In this document: positions 48,874 through 60,894 of the stretch, piece after piece
How positions within the stretch are numbered: position 1 is the first letter of the stretch
Layout: every line of letters starts with the position of its first letter
From: Rhipicephalus microplus
Lineage: Eukaryota > Arthropoda > Arachnida > Ixodida > Ixodidae
Assembly (NCBI RefSeq): GCF_043290135.1
Contig: NC_134701.1
Span: 62,699,502-62,763,501 of the forward strand
DNA length: 64,000 nt
Reading direction: 5' to 3'
Notes under the pieces: model-generated
Told to the model about the DNA's origin: nothing
Databases searched by the model: none
Seen by the model: the letters and a program-made list of their open reading frames with translations, nothing else
Program-made: the position numbers and the translations under genes

Positions 48874-51800
48874 ATGCCAGCAGTAATGGAACTCTTCGAT
48901 GCTGCTTCTTCGCCTGGACGCTGTGGTGTTCAGGAATCTGGTGAGCCGTCCATCAAAGAGCTGCTTCAGCGAGCGTACAGTGCACACGTCAGCGAAACTG
49001 AAGGTATGATCATAGAGCTTCTCTGCTATTACTCTCATTACGTCATAGCTGTGCGAAGAGGCCAGTAATTGTCGAGGCACTTCAATCATTCTCATTTGAT
49101 GAGTGCTCAGACCATGCGGTGCGAGAAGCTGAATTTGTGCCTCACATGTGGAAAGCGCCGGCGCGTGGGTTAGTCGCGTTATGCGTACGTCGAATCAAAC
49201 ATTTGTACCTCACGCCTAACTGAAGATTGCGCCTCCGTACGTGTTTCGACGAACGCTGTGTACATCGGACGTACGCGAAACCGCGAGTCTAAAGATACGT
49301 CGGTTGTGCGCGAATCCCAAAAGCTGAAGGTACGTACTGTGCGTCAGAAACACCCGGAACCGCGGGCCTAAACATACGTCTGCTGTCGCGATGTAGTGGG
49401 GCGCACCAGTCGCAGGGTGGGTCGTGGCTACCGCGTAACAGTCTGCAAAAGAACGACAAGGAACGAGCCAGGTGAGCACAGCCGATGAAAACAAAAAAAC
49501 TTTGAGCATTGCATAGTTGATGAACGGCGTCGCGGTCGGTGGTGCCAGTCGTAGACGTGTGTCAGTCGCCGGGGTGAATGCCTCTTTAAAGGTCTACTGA
49601 TAAAACTGAAATCGTGATAACTTGTCGGATAGGTTTGTCTAGGTCTTAATATCTACGATTTTTCATGTAAACGACGAATTGCCATCTGCGTCACAAGTTT
49701 ATGCTAGCTGCCACGTCTCTGGCGAGCGTTCTCACCTAGCAGACCTTTTGAACACAAGAAGGGACAGACTCGCGCGTAAGTTTGCCTCTGCAGTGCTTTT
49801 TTTTTATTGGGGAAGGGGGGGGGAAGCACGCTTATAGTTGCAACCTTTGAGAGCTGATCATAGCAACGCACCTAGGGACTTCGCTGCAAAAAAGTGCCCA
49901 GCGAATGTGGATGTGGTTTTCTGTGTTCGTGTAGCCAGTTGAGTTTGCATGGAAACCATTCCAGATGCCGCCTCACTCGATGCTCTTTCAAACCGCAACT
50001 TCGACCGTCTTTCAAAAACTAACCACCGTGCGTGCGCCCGCTTTTCTTTTTTTAAAATCAAGTGCTATAACCAAGCTTGATTAGGCGACGAAGTTCAACG
50101 TCCGATGTATCTTTAGACTCCCTGATCCGCGCTTCCGTGAGTCCACGAGATCAATCGTGCGAACAAATGGGAGAGGGGCTGGACGGGCTGGTTGAATTTG
50201 GAGCCACTTGAGTGCAAGCTCGAGAGAAAGCGCGACATCCGACGCATCTTTATACTCTTGGTTGCGGGTATACACGTCATGTGTATCTTTAGGCTCTCTG
50301 TTTCACGCATGTCCAACGTACCTTTAGCTTTTAGTATTCGGGTACATTCGATGTACCTTTAGACACAGTGTTCTACGAAAGCGGCTAATAATATCGAACA
50401 AAGCAAAATAGGGCTGGACTTTTCGTCTTTTGGTGCAATTATGTTTTCAATTTCTTGGAAACCTTCACGCACACATCTATGTAAGCGCCACTAGCCAGGA
50501 AGAAAGAGAAAAGGAAATGAAAAGATTGCTGTGCATGTTAAAGTCGTGCTTTTGGCTCCATCTTGCACTTACACACTATAAACATAGCGCTGTTAACTAT
50601 GTGGTCCTCCCATCTTGTATACTCACTTCATTATGGTGACAGTGTCAATTATTAGGGCAACTTGGCACTTGCTGGATGAGTTGTTTGAGCTGTGTGGCCA
50701 GTTAACCCTATAATCGAGCTTGTTCTCAAAGTTGCCAGAGCTTTTTTTGTAATGAATCCAATGTATCAAACATCGCTAAAAACAAAATTGACACAGAGGA
50801 AGAAAAGACTGGAGCAGCGATTGTTCTTGTCTTTTCTTTCTCTGCATCCGTCTTGTTTTTTTTTGTGTGCGGCTTGCTATGACGGATCCATACCAACTGG
50901 CCCAGCTGCCTACACTTCAGTCTGTAATGGCACTGTTGTGAAATACGCGATACGCGGACTGTATGTACTTCCAAACAATTTTTGTTGGATTATGCATAAT
51001 ACCTGCAACCAAGGTGCCTACATTTTTTTTCCTCTCCTTTTTTTTGTTGCACTTGATGAAACTATTTATCTCTATTCGGATGCTCTTTGTGTGCCCCCAT
51101 TCATTACGGTTCATGGCATTGTTCAAAGTAGCCTCCTCCTACGCTTGTTGGATCATTTGAATTGGACTCCACAAAAAAAAAAAGCACCTATAGTCGATTA
51201 CAGCCTAAGAATAAATGTAAGCTCTTCCCACAGCAATCAGCATCCCACTCAGGCATAATTTCCATATATGTCTTACTGAATTGCAGTTGTTTATTTACGT
51301 GACGTCAGGCAGATTTCGCGGATTTCAGGCATATCACTTCCCCGTACAGGCTCGAGTTCATTTAGCAAGTTTTGGGTTGAAAAGTTTTACTTCTTTGCAA
51401 ATTTCATCGAAAATTCCTACTCCTCTTATCTGTAAAACATAACATTTTCACAAGGAACGACAAAGTTTGAATTCATTATATGTGTAGTATTTGCATTACC
51501 AGTGGAAATCTGCTCACGGTTTGAATGGAAATTGCCAACCATTGCTCTGTTGCACAGATGATTGACCGGCGAGCTGCAGTTCTGGAAGTGGAGCGTGTAT
51601 TCATTCTTAGGTTGTAAACAACTATGATGGAATGATCTGCAATATCCAATTTAATTTTACATTCATTTAGTGTTTACAAATTGTGCTGAGGACTGAATTC
51701 TGGCATCGACTGTGAGGAAACGGCTCTGTAGGTAATTATTTTGAGCCGAAGTAACAGGAAATAACAAATAGCAAAATGCCCTCCCCCCCCTCCCCCATGC

Positions 51801-54800
51801 AACTGTTCATCACTGACATACACAGCAGTGGATTTGCATGGCTTATTTGGCACAAAATGTGGCATAAATTTCTCTCTATATTGTTGTTAATATTTTATTA
51901 TTCTTGCCCCGCTGCGGTGGTCTAGTGGCTAAGGTACTCGACTGCTGACCCGAAGGTCGCGGGTTTGAATCTTGGCTGTGGCGGCTGCATTTCCGGTAGA
52001 GGCGGAAATGTTGTAGGCCCGTGTGCTCAGATTTGGGTGCACGTTAAAGAACCCCAGGTGGTCGAAATTTTTGGAGCCCTCCACTACGGCATCTCTCATA
52101 ATCATACGGTGGTTTTGGGACGTTAAACCCCTCATATCGATCGATTTTATTATTCTTATTACTTATTTTTGTGTTTGCATGTATTTGAGCCATTCTAGCT
52201 CAGTACAAGGTTTTTAAGCAGTATTTACATGATTTTGAGGCATTTAAAATAGGGAAATTTTTTTTCCAAGGTAAACAGCATTAATTAACGCTCTTCTCAT
52301 GCCAGTGTTAGATAACACATTAAAAAATTGGGAGACCATTTAAGTTCACTTTTTGGAGTTGAATGCAATAGCAATATCCTGTCCTGTCCCTGTTGTGCAC
52401 TGCAAGCACTTAGTGCATAATCTTTAGTGTTGATGTTACTCGAGAAGTTTAAACTGCCAATTACTACAATGATAAAGCTGAAAGTGGCTTGTGTCCGGCA
52501 CCTTTCACATACAGCTGCATTCTGTGTAATAGGTAGCATACTTTAAACCATGAGCAATTATGGCCGTGAAATATTTTCAAACTTGCTATGCACCCACTAC
52601 ACACAATAACCTGTGTGCCATTTGTGATGGGTGGCCGTCTTTAAACCAGGAAGTCGTAACGATAATCATATGTTCTGCTCCCGATGGCTATGTATGCTTG
52701 TACCACGCAACATTAATGTAATATTAAATTTTTTATTGAGACATTTGTGTGTAGGAGATGTGTGTTTGTAAAGCATGAACATTATTTTCACTGAATTTCC
52801 AAGCAGAGGAAGTCTTTTTGATGGTATTTCCAAGCAGATGTGTGGCTGTGTGGTAGAACACCTGCTTGCCATGCAAACAGCCTGGGTTCAATTATTACTC
52901 GGACTCTTAAGTTTTATTTATTTATTTTATTTGCATTTTTATTTGTTTTTCTGTAATGTAGAAGATAATTTTTCCCTCACAGCCAAGGATGCTAAAGCTG
53001 GAATTTCTGCTAAATGAGCTTTTTAACACTATCACATTAAAATATTTTCCTTTAGTTTTAAACTTTTCGTTGCCCAGCATGTACAAACCAGATCCACGGA
53101 AATAATGGACATGATCACAATACGTTGGCACAGTTCCACTGAGTGTGCGTACACTGCATCCTACATGTAGCCTAAATTGGAGAAAACGCTTCCCGAGTTT
53201 CTGTAGGGTTATTCACTCTTCCTTGTTTACTGAAGTTGCCACTTGCCCAGCATTAGACTGGCCAGGCGGCTTTTTCTTTAGGTAGTGCGCCACTTAATTA
53301 CAGGTCTGCACCTAAAACTGACCATCAGTGGCCAGTCCTTGGCAATGCATTGCAATCATTATGTTTTTGTCATTTATAATTATTAATTCAAACACTTCAA
53401 AGATTCTGCACATTCTTTGTCAGTCACCACAATTGTCATGTAACTTTTCAACCAATTTTTCATCTTGTGTTTGTTAAAAATGCAAAGTAATTGATCCTTC
53501 AAGTTATACTGACTATTTTAATAGAGAGGAAAATAAACAACCGTAGTTATGTGCTTGCATCATGAGCGTAAATGCTGATTTAATAGTTACAGCAGTGTAT
53601 GTTTCAAAAGTCGAATGATCTCTGGCTGAGAACCAGATGGGGTTTCTTTTTATGAATTATGTGTATTATTAATAAGTGTGTGGGCTCTATGTCGAATATA
53701 GATGACACCTATGTAGACGACATTTTTCTTTTTTTTTGCAAACAGAATAGCTGGTTCGCTCCATTTTCTTTCTTTGTACATGTACATGAAAGCACAAGCC
53801 TAGATTGCTTTGTACGCTGTCTATTCCCTTGCTGTGATGGCATTACTCTGATGGCATTGGTGTCTGTTGGCATTGCTGTCAATATTACTGCAATGATGGA
53901 ATGCATCAGAGAAAGCTCTCAACAATATACTGCTTGCTAGTTGATGGTGCAGATGACAAACATATAGGAGTGACAATGGGCAGTATAGTTCTGCTCATGG
54001 GTGTATGTTAGATTGACTTTCAACTAGGCAAACAGTGTTACAATCAGTGTATCAGACCATTTTGGGCGTGTTGATATGTCATACTGTAGTTTTCTAGTGC
54101 ACAAAAAACACACGAACAGATGAAGACAGGACAGACGCTGCTTGCAATGTTCATTCCAGAAAAAGGTAACCGTATAGGCTATATAGGCAACATCGCTTTT
54201 CAATCACCATGATCGCACGCACTTGCCAATTCACATATCTTTCTGCAGATAGGCTGACTTCTTACATGAAAGGGCAATTGATGGTTTTGAAACACAGTTA
54301 TCAACCAGTCTATCAATCATTTCAATTTGGATTATATCGTGGGTCAGCTGATCTTTGCTCGTACCGACTAATGGACACTCATTAAAAATAGGCATGTACA
54401 TGGTACAGGCATCGTCACTTGCAGTGCTGCTTGAATTACTTCAACTGACAGTGCAAGTGGAAGCGCCTGTCCTGTCTTCATCTGTCCATGTTTTTTCATG
54501 CGCTAGAAAACTACGGTGTATTAGAATGAAAGAAAAACCAAAAATGAAAAAAAAAGAAGATATTTTTGATCAAACCAAAAATATAACCGAAATATTATTT
54601 ATTATTTTGTCCCGTAATAAAACCAAATTTTTAAAATCGTCTTTTGGTTCATGCAGAAACTTGACAATCTGAAACAACCAAGGTTATGCAACATGATTGT
54701 TCCACACTCAGAGTACAGTACTAGCGCATATCTCAGTCAGGAATTCCAAAGTATAACAATGTGCTGAAAATGTGTGACAGGATATAAAGGTGGCCTAGCT

Positions 54801-57800
54801 GGTAATTCATAATCGTTCAGCGAACTGGGAGCACGGGGGGAACACGAAGCAAGGAAGAGGCACACAGCACTAGCGCTTGTTCTGTGTGCCTCTTCTTTGC
54901 TCCGTGTTAAGCACATGTTAAATACGCCCCCCCCCCCCCCCATCCCTGTGGACCTAGTTTTTTTTCTAGTGTTAAGGTGGCAACCCTATCATTTACTTGC
55001 ACCGTGTGTGACTGGCAGCTGGTGGCATAGGTGCTACTCGTACATCTTGCGAGCCGCCGTTGCCCCGTGATGCCAGGCTGTGTTGAAAAGTTGTCTCGAT
55101 ACTGCCACTTTGCTATCGAAACTGAAAGTATTTTTTAAGGTGGCAGTATTAAAAATAAATATTTGATGCATTGCCAGGCACCACAGTACTCTTTTAAGGG
55201 TCATCAACACCAGTGTTCTTTTTTCTGTTACAATCCGAAAATATTCACTATTCCTGTGAGTACTCTTTTAAGCTTGCCTCGTGAATCGTCTTTTGCAAAA
55301 AAATTTTAAAATATATCACGTACGAGTGTAGTTACACGTATTTGTCTAACATTTGAAGTGCTTTTTTTTTTGCCTTCGCACCAGCGATTGTGCCGAAAGC
55401 TACACAGGGATAACAAGTGGCACCTCATCAGCGTGTGGCACGACCTTGAAAACTTTGTTTTCCTAATTTTTTTATTGGTAATTGCAGTTCACTTTCAGTG
55501 TGACAGCGAGAACACGTGCAGGTATGATAAAGCATCCTGTGATTGCTCCACAATGCTCAGCTCAGCTGACGGTCGCTGAGTTTGGGTGCATGGTGCAGTA
55601 ATTTGGTTATATGGCATCATCTAAAGAGAGAACAGGGAGTGATTTCTACCCAACTTCGAAAATTAATTGTAATTTCGAAGCCACTGATTTCGTGATATGT
55701 GTCTGGGGTGTTCTTTGGTGCCTCTACTACCGATTGCCAGCATTTTTTGCCAGTGCTAAAAAAAGGGTGTGGTAGGGTCCCTTTAAACTTAAAGCAGATG
55801 CTTGATGACAGGCTGATGATTTGATTGATATGTGGGGTCTAACGTCTCAAAACCACCATATGATTATGAGAGACGCCATAGTGGAGGGCTCTGGAAATTT
55901 CGACCACCTGGGGTTCTTTTACGTACACCCAAATCTGAGTACACGGGCCTACGACATTTCCGCCTCCATCGGAAATGCAGCCGCCGCAGCCAGGATTTGA
56001 TCCCGCGACGTGCGGGTCAGCAGGTCGCGGTATCAACCTTAGCCACTAGACCACTGCAGTAGGGCTTGATGACAGACTAATGCAGAAGCTACAGTTATTG
56101 CATCTTTTCTCGCTTGGCGAGCGTCCCTTCACTGTAACACCTTTTTGGTGTTACAGTGACATTGCATTGGCATTGCAGGGGGGTAGTATGCAAATAAAAG
56201 TGAAGGAGTGTAGTATTTCAATGTCCTTTTTTCAGGCCAAATCAGTCGATCATGTCATACACTACATTGCCTTGTGTTGTGTGCAGGGTGGTGCGTGCAC
56301 AGTTTTGGATCTGCGGCTGATTTTTATTCTGACTATTTTCAGGCCTACAGAAGCAAGTGTTGTTGCTGACGGCACTAGTCTCCGAAAAAGAAAAAGAGTG
56401 AGTGATGACTTGTTTTTTTTCTTGTGTTTTTTCTCTCTATCACACACTGATAATTGAATAACTTGAGCATATTTGTAGCCTTGTCTAGGCGACCACATGA
56501 AAAAGGCTCGCATACGTGATGTAGCAAAAGCTTTTTTTTTTTCTTTAAAGAGGCCCTGCAACACTTTTTCAGCATGGTTATAAAACTCTGCCAATCGGTA
56601 GTCGAGGCTCCCGAGAACACTCAAGCCAAATTTTATAGCGTCGCACGTGGCCTGGAGTATACAGTAAATTTTCAAAGTCAGCTAAATATCGCTTTCTGTT
56701 TTTTCAGCAAATGATGCTACATACTCAGAAATCACTGTATTAGAGGCCAGTGTCATGCCATTGGTTTATCTGAGCATGGTGTGCTTGGGAGTTACTGTGG
56801 CTGCTGTGGGAAGCCATGACCTGGCTATGCAAGCATGGCTGTCGCACTGAAAAGCCGCACATGACATACGTTCGTCCTCCATGCCATCTCTCCTGTTTAG
56901 GTTATAGCGTTTTCGTCGAGAGGAGAGAAAAGAGAATGCAATTGCAGCGTGTGACAAACCTTTGTAACTACTCATACTGGACGGATTCTTAAAATTTGTG
57001 CGGCGAACTGTTGCAGGGCCCCTTTATTGGGTATGTTTTTATACGTCAAACGTATTTAAAATTTTCTCTGCCACAAAAGTTGATGCACTAAACATTAGAA
57101 AAAGCTTAAGGCTAGTCTTCAAGCTTCATAATGTACTGTAAATCACTGTTTTAAGTCTGTCTGTTTTTATGCCCTGGGAGGTGGTCGCGGTGAAAGTGGG
57201 GCATAATAATGTGACAGACTGACTTGCACCAATGCTAAACTGTCATAGCATGCTGTACTTTCTTTTGTCTTCTTTTATAAGCAAAGTTATCATACATCGC
57301 CCTATTTTACAGTGAAAGCTGTTACGATGTCACAAGGGCTGATTCTAGCGTTGTCATTGTTCACCGTGATAGTGTAACTACTATCACGTGTAATAAGAAA
57401 AAAACCTTACTCAGTACAAACTACTCAGCTTGTCAAATTATCTTGCACCAGGCATGCAAAGTCGAAGGCTTCTTGCAAAAAAGTCCATGCTTGAAGACAG
57501 TGGTGGTGTCAGCACAAGGCCACAATATAATTTTACAAGCTGAGAAGAAGTTATTGTTAACACACGTTCGAAAATGCCGACAGACAATCAAGTAATTGGA
57601 AACAAAAACTTTCTTCATAATGCGCCAGCTGAAACACGTTGGTGGGGACTTCGATGTATAGCTTCGCACCAATTTTATTGCAATACTAATGGAACGCAAC
57701 TGCAGGAAGTTGCCAGAAGGCAAACTGCACGCACTCAGGCTGCCAGATGATGGCCAGAATTTGTCCTCGTACGTACCTACTGCATCAGGAGTGGCTGTCC

Positions 57801-60800
57801 TAAGCAAAGGATTAAATTTAAATTCCGGCACCTCACCGAACTCGATGAGTGATCTGCGTCGTGGAGCGAGTCATCACACAGCTTTCTCCAGAAGTAAGAG
57901 ACGAAGTTCGCACACACGCTACCGGTGTTCTGTGAAAGTGGCAGACGCATGATCCTTGTGTCTGGTCTTCACTGACGGAAAAAAAGGTCATAAAGGGCCT
58001 CTGGAACAAAACCTCTATTGCCATACTTCTTACGAACTAAAGAAACGCCTTCGTGGAACTCGGAAGTGAGTATGATCAGAAGACGGATTTGCTCTCGGAT
58101 GGGGATAGTGACGTATGGTTATGAAAAGAGCCCACGACAAGCCTTCAAACAAAACTGCAGAAACTGCTCTGGTAGGTTTTTCAGTTGTACCACATCAGCA
58201 GAAGCACCTTTACTATTGCCTCCTGTGCATTCATGGGTCTTCGCATGCCATATGTGGTCTATCAAAAGTAAGCAAACCAGGCAATCTAATATTACTCATC
58301 GCTAACTTCAAAAGGTCACCGCTGCACGGACAAACAGATCCATGGAACTGCCATGGGGGCTTTCATTTCTGTTACCACAGGAAAATTGGTCATGGAGGTC
58401 ATTGACCTGAAGACGCTTGTCGACTTCGTTCCCAAGCTCAAGTTAGCTATGAGGATGGCAGCTTCTACATTGTGAATAAGAATGATGCCCCACGGCTCCT
58501 GCATCTTCTCAACTCTATAAAACCTGCCAGTCAGTTTACCACAGACTATGAGTGCAACAGCATCCTTTCTTTCCTCAATGCTCAGGTGAGCCGTATCGAA
58601 ACTCGCCTTTCATTTTCTGTGCACAGGAAAGCACTCACACCTGATACTACATTAATTTCAATTTGTGGGCGTCTCTCATAATCATATGGGGGTTTTGAAA
58701 CGTTCAACCCAACATATCAACCAATTTTAATTTGTGCCACCAAGCCTGCCCCAAGCGATTTGTTGTTTCTATCCTTGTGACGGGGGCAACACGCATTTTC
58801 TCAAGGGATGATGCAATGAGGAAAGAGTCCCAAACAGTACACTGAGAACTACCGTATTGACGAACGGGTACCCAAAAAAGTTTATTAAGAATGTGGAAGA
58901 TAGTGTCCTCCATCTCAATAAATACCAAGGCAGGTCGTTTCGAAGGCACACTGGCGTCCCATATGTTCCTGGGGTCAGCAAAGCACTAAGCCACATCTTT
59001 TCAAGATATGACCTTCGTGGTGGGCACACGCCGTCCAACAAGCTTAGGAATCGGCTTGTGAACGTGAAGGATCACCTAGATGGCAGGTGATACCTCGGTG
59101 TTTTCTATAAGGTGCCATGTGCACTCTACAGCCGCAGCTACAGCGACGAAACTGCCAACTTCATCAGGAGATTAAAGGAACACCAAAGGGACGTGGGCAA
59201 CAACGAGAAAGCATCAAATGCCTTGGCCTAGCACGCTGATAATCACGCTCATTTGATCGATTGGAACAATGCCGCTATAATTGCCAAGGAAAAGAATTCA
59301 GCCACGAGACTGCTTTGGAATATGTTTTTATCCATACGACTAAGGGCACAATCAATAGAAAATATGGGAATCAACCTGCCAATTACACCCATTTATTACG
59401 TCACATTTTAGCACAAAAAGTGACTTACGGCTGTTGCCTGCTTAGTGTGAGAAAAGAGTCTGTATGGGTCCCGAAATGTCTCTGTTTTTTCACCCTGACT
59501 TTTTCAGTGAACGCATCTACATCATATAAAGTTAAAATTCGCTACGAAGAATTTTGCAACATAGCAAACCTGTGTTGTTACTGCCTCCCAGTTTCATTGA
59601 AATGAATATATTTTTCTTCTGGATTAAAGAAGTAAATTTCTGCCCCAATACTGGTACAGTAAATTTTTAGCAAGCACAAAAAAAGAACATCAAATTTGCA
59701 TTGTCTTTAAAATAACCCAGTGTCAATGCATCTGATCACAAATTTAGTCTTTTAAAGTTGGAAGCTTAGTTCTGTCTGCCTCGGTGGATTAGTGGCTAGG
59801 ATGCTTGGCTGCTGACCGAAAGGTTGTGTGTTCGATCCCAAATGCGGCGGTCGCATTTTGATGTAGGTGTAATGGTAGAGGCTCATTTACTGTGCAATGT
59901 CAGTGCACATTAGAGAACCCCAGATGGTTGAAATTTTCGGAGTCCATAGTGCACCTACTGACATCAACACTAGCTTGCTGTCAGGCTACGGTACTAATTC
60001 TCATGTCCTCAAGTGGCAGTTTGGCTAATTGTGATGATGTCAGGTGCTGAAACTTCCAAGATGCCAGCTTATACGTCATCAACACATTTAAAATGGCTGC
60101 TTGTGAGTCAACAACGGAGCTACGGTGTGCCGAGACTGTGGAAACGTTGCAATATTGTGTGGGAACCTGTGATGCAAAGCTTGTACGGTGTTGTGACGTC
60201 AGGGTATAGTAGGCACCAAAAGTAGCTTCTAAATACATACTGTAATTATCTTTCCAGGGTGCAGTCATGCTTAGCTGTACATTTTTCGGCTCTTTATGGC
60301 TTGGTTTTTTTATTAGATGCAAAAGAAGAAAACGAAAAATTTTTATGTCACTGCCCCCTTAAGGTCTATTGTTTGTAAAAGTAGGTCACGGTCTGCTGCT
60401 CTGCGCAGCTTTTACCATGTGCCTCTAGTGAGGGCCCGCGTATTCACGGTGAAATGCACCGAGCGTCTCAATCCGATATCTTGCCTTTACTGTATCCTGA
60501 CTACATACTGTACGGGCACAGGCTGTGTGTCAATACTTCAGCAAACCTTTGGTTTTAAGTACTTTAAAAATTCATTTAAAATCTTACCTTCTTTTGCTTT
60601 GTTTTTCACACACATTAGTAAGCCCTGCTTTTGGAGGTGAGTGCCTGTGAATGCTTTTCTCATGCTTCCGCTGGCTTCTAGTGTTTAGACTTCAATACTG
60701 CTCGTGCATTGATGTTCATTACCACACTGGGTGCTTGCAATCCATTACTTCTCAGCTCTAAGAAGTGTCTTCTCTGAACAGGTTGCGCAATGTTTCCTGC

Positions 60801-60894
60801 CAGCGTTGTGCTTCTGTGAAGGACACCTTTGAGCGCTACAAGGCCAGCAATCAGCAGATGATCGAGAAGCTGGAGACCAAGATCAGGCTGCTTG
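48874..60894 (+). CDS. Coiled-coil host gene, first three exons found; possibly CtIP/RBBP8-like
   Basis: Coding exons 48874-49003 (43 codons + 1 base), 56343-56397 and 60782-60894, joined by canonical sites (CTGAAG|gtatga; ttttcag|GCCTAC; AAAAAGA|gtgagt; tgaacag|GTTGCG; TGCTTG|gtgagc). Phases fit without a stop: 1, 2, then 1 at the open end. The product starts MPAVMELFDAASSPG; exon 1 ends IKELLQRAYSAHVSETE, exon 2 reads LQKQVLLLTALVSEKEK, exon 3 VSCQRCASVKDTFERYK then NQQMIEKLETKIRLL. It is strongly coiled-coil. Spacing of KxL...H..E..GLQ..V..L and a CxRCA motif resemble the CtIP N-terminus, but the stretch between them is about 29 residues shorter than in human, so either an exon is missing or the likeness is chance. 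A tiny reading frame (ATGACATAA) lies just before the start. Introns contain SINEs, a MITE and a Penelope-like element. Confidence 0.6.
49220..50375. repeat. Dispersed motif array TCTAAAGATACGTCGG, inverted halves
   Basis: A loose motif, GAGTCTAAAGATACGTCGG, recurs as degenerate copies. Forward at 49285, 49320 (GCTGAAGGTACGTAC) and 49370 (GGCCTAAACATACGTCTG). Reverse at 50100 (CCGATGTATCTTTAGACTC), 50238, 50280, 50315 and 50347. Most are followed or preceded by a CCGCG/GCGC-rich word. The two clusters face each other across about 700 bases. It lies in intron 1 of the coiled-coil gene. It may be a decayed element with subterminal repeats. Confidence 0.5.
50376..51891. other. Intron sequence, no exon supported
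   Basis: AT-rich. The 188-codon plus frame at 50692-51258 is interrupted in composition by homopolymer runs, shows no domain and overlaps minus frames of similar length, so I do not call it. Confidence 0.4.
51906..52143 (+). mobile_element. tRNA-derived SINE (Ruka type), full length
   Basis: Starts GCCCCGCTGCGGTGGTC and ends CTCATATCGATCG. Box A is intact; box B reads GGTTTGAATCT. It is flanked by a perfect TSD, ATTTTATTATTCTT, at 51892-51905 and 52144-52157. It lies in intron 1 of the coiled-coil gene, in the sense orientation. Confidence 0.92.
52540..53060 (+). repeat. Old dispersed repeat with tRNA-Gly-like segment, copy 3
   Basis: Shares with 25740-26240 the words TGAAATATTTTCAAACTTG, GGGTGGCCGTC, ATCATATGTTCTG, GTAAAGCATGAACATTATT and TTTCCAAGCAGATGTGTGGC. 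The tRNA-like part is 52841-52900: TGTGGTAGAACACCTGCTTGCC and CCTGGGTTCAATTA. The T-arm start GGGTTCAA is better preserved here than in copy 1. Confidence 0.7.
53061..55799. other. Intron sequence, no exon supported
   Basis: AT-rich with homopolymer runs (poly-C at 54928-54942). A plus frame at 55358-55579 follows a good acceptor (CGCACCAG at about 55383), but every frame that fits the phase of the flanking exons meets a stop. A likely transposon right end, GTGGTAGGGTCCCT|TTAA, is at 55770-55789 without a located partner. Confidence 0.4.
55812..56063 (-). mobile_element. tRNA-derived SINE (Ruka type), full length
   Basis: Minus oriented, from GCAGTGGTCTAGTGGC at 56060 down to TGATATGTGGGGTCTAACG. 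It is flanked by a perfect 12 bp TSD, GCTTGATGACAG, at 55800-55811 and 56064-56075. The head contains a short extra duplication-like word around box A (GGTTGATACCGC). It is antisense to the host gene. Confidence 0.92.
56549..57023. mobile_element. TTAA-flanked MITE, family 1, second copy
   Basis: Left end TTAA|AGAGGCCCTGCAACACTTT; right end CTGTTGCAGGGCCCCT|TTAT, where the last A of the TSD has mutated. It is 475 bp. It shares its ends and right-hand interior (AATTGCAGCGTGTGACAA, ACTGGACGGATTCTTAAAA) with 6107-6588. It sits 150 bases after exon 2 of the coiled-coil gene. Confidence 0.8.
57400..59450 (+). mobile_element. Penelope-like element (RT + GIY-YIG), degenerate
   Basis: Plus strand, in order: an N-terminal region with VAVLSKGLNLNSGTSPNS (57689-57952), RT with HGTAMGAFISVTTGKLVMEVID (about 58340), the catalytic block in decayed form SYEDGSFYIVNKNDAPRLL (58440), thumb AQVSRIETRLSFSVHRK (58590-58640), a post-RT part CPKRFVVSILVTGATRI (58750), and a GIY-YIG endonuclease GVFYKVPCALYSRSY, ANFIRRLKEHQRDV, IDWNNAAIIAKEKNS ending near 59400 with TTKGTINRKYGNQP. 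Frameshifts occur near 57950, 58110, 58830 and 59090. It belongs to a different lineage from the element at 31140-33940. A SINE 3' piece interrupts it at 58668. Confidence 0.85.
58668..58728 (+). mobile_element. SINE 3' end fragment in Penelope-like element
   Basis: GCGTCTCTCATAATCATATG through CATATCAACCAATTTT is the SINE tail only. It is flanked by AATTTGTG at 58660-58667 and 58729-58736, a short TSD, so this is a strongly 5'-truncated insertion younger than its host element. Confidence 0.8.
59773..59960 (+). mobile_element. tRNA-derived SINE of a second family
   Basis: The head is GCCTCGGTGGATTAGTGGC (box A type TGGATTAGTGG) with box B GTGTTCGATCCC, then a body GTAATGGTAGAGGCTCATTTA and GAGAACCCCAGATGGTTG. 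The body shares only the short CCCCAG.TGGT.GAAATTT.CGGAG core with the Ruka-type copies; the region between differs. The 3' end and TSD are not clear. Confidence 0.7.

Noticed and set aside
50692..51258. 188-codon plus-strand frame
   Set aside because: No domain, homopolymer runs, and equally long frames on the opposite strand; it lies in an intron.
55358..55579. Candidate exon after a good acceptor (CGCACCAG)
   Set aside because: Placed between exons 1 and 2 of the coiled-coil gene, the phase-compatible frame hits a stop within ten codons; no donor of quality closes it in another frame.
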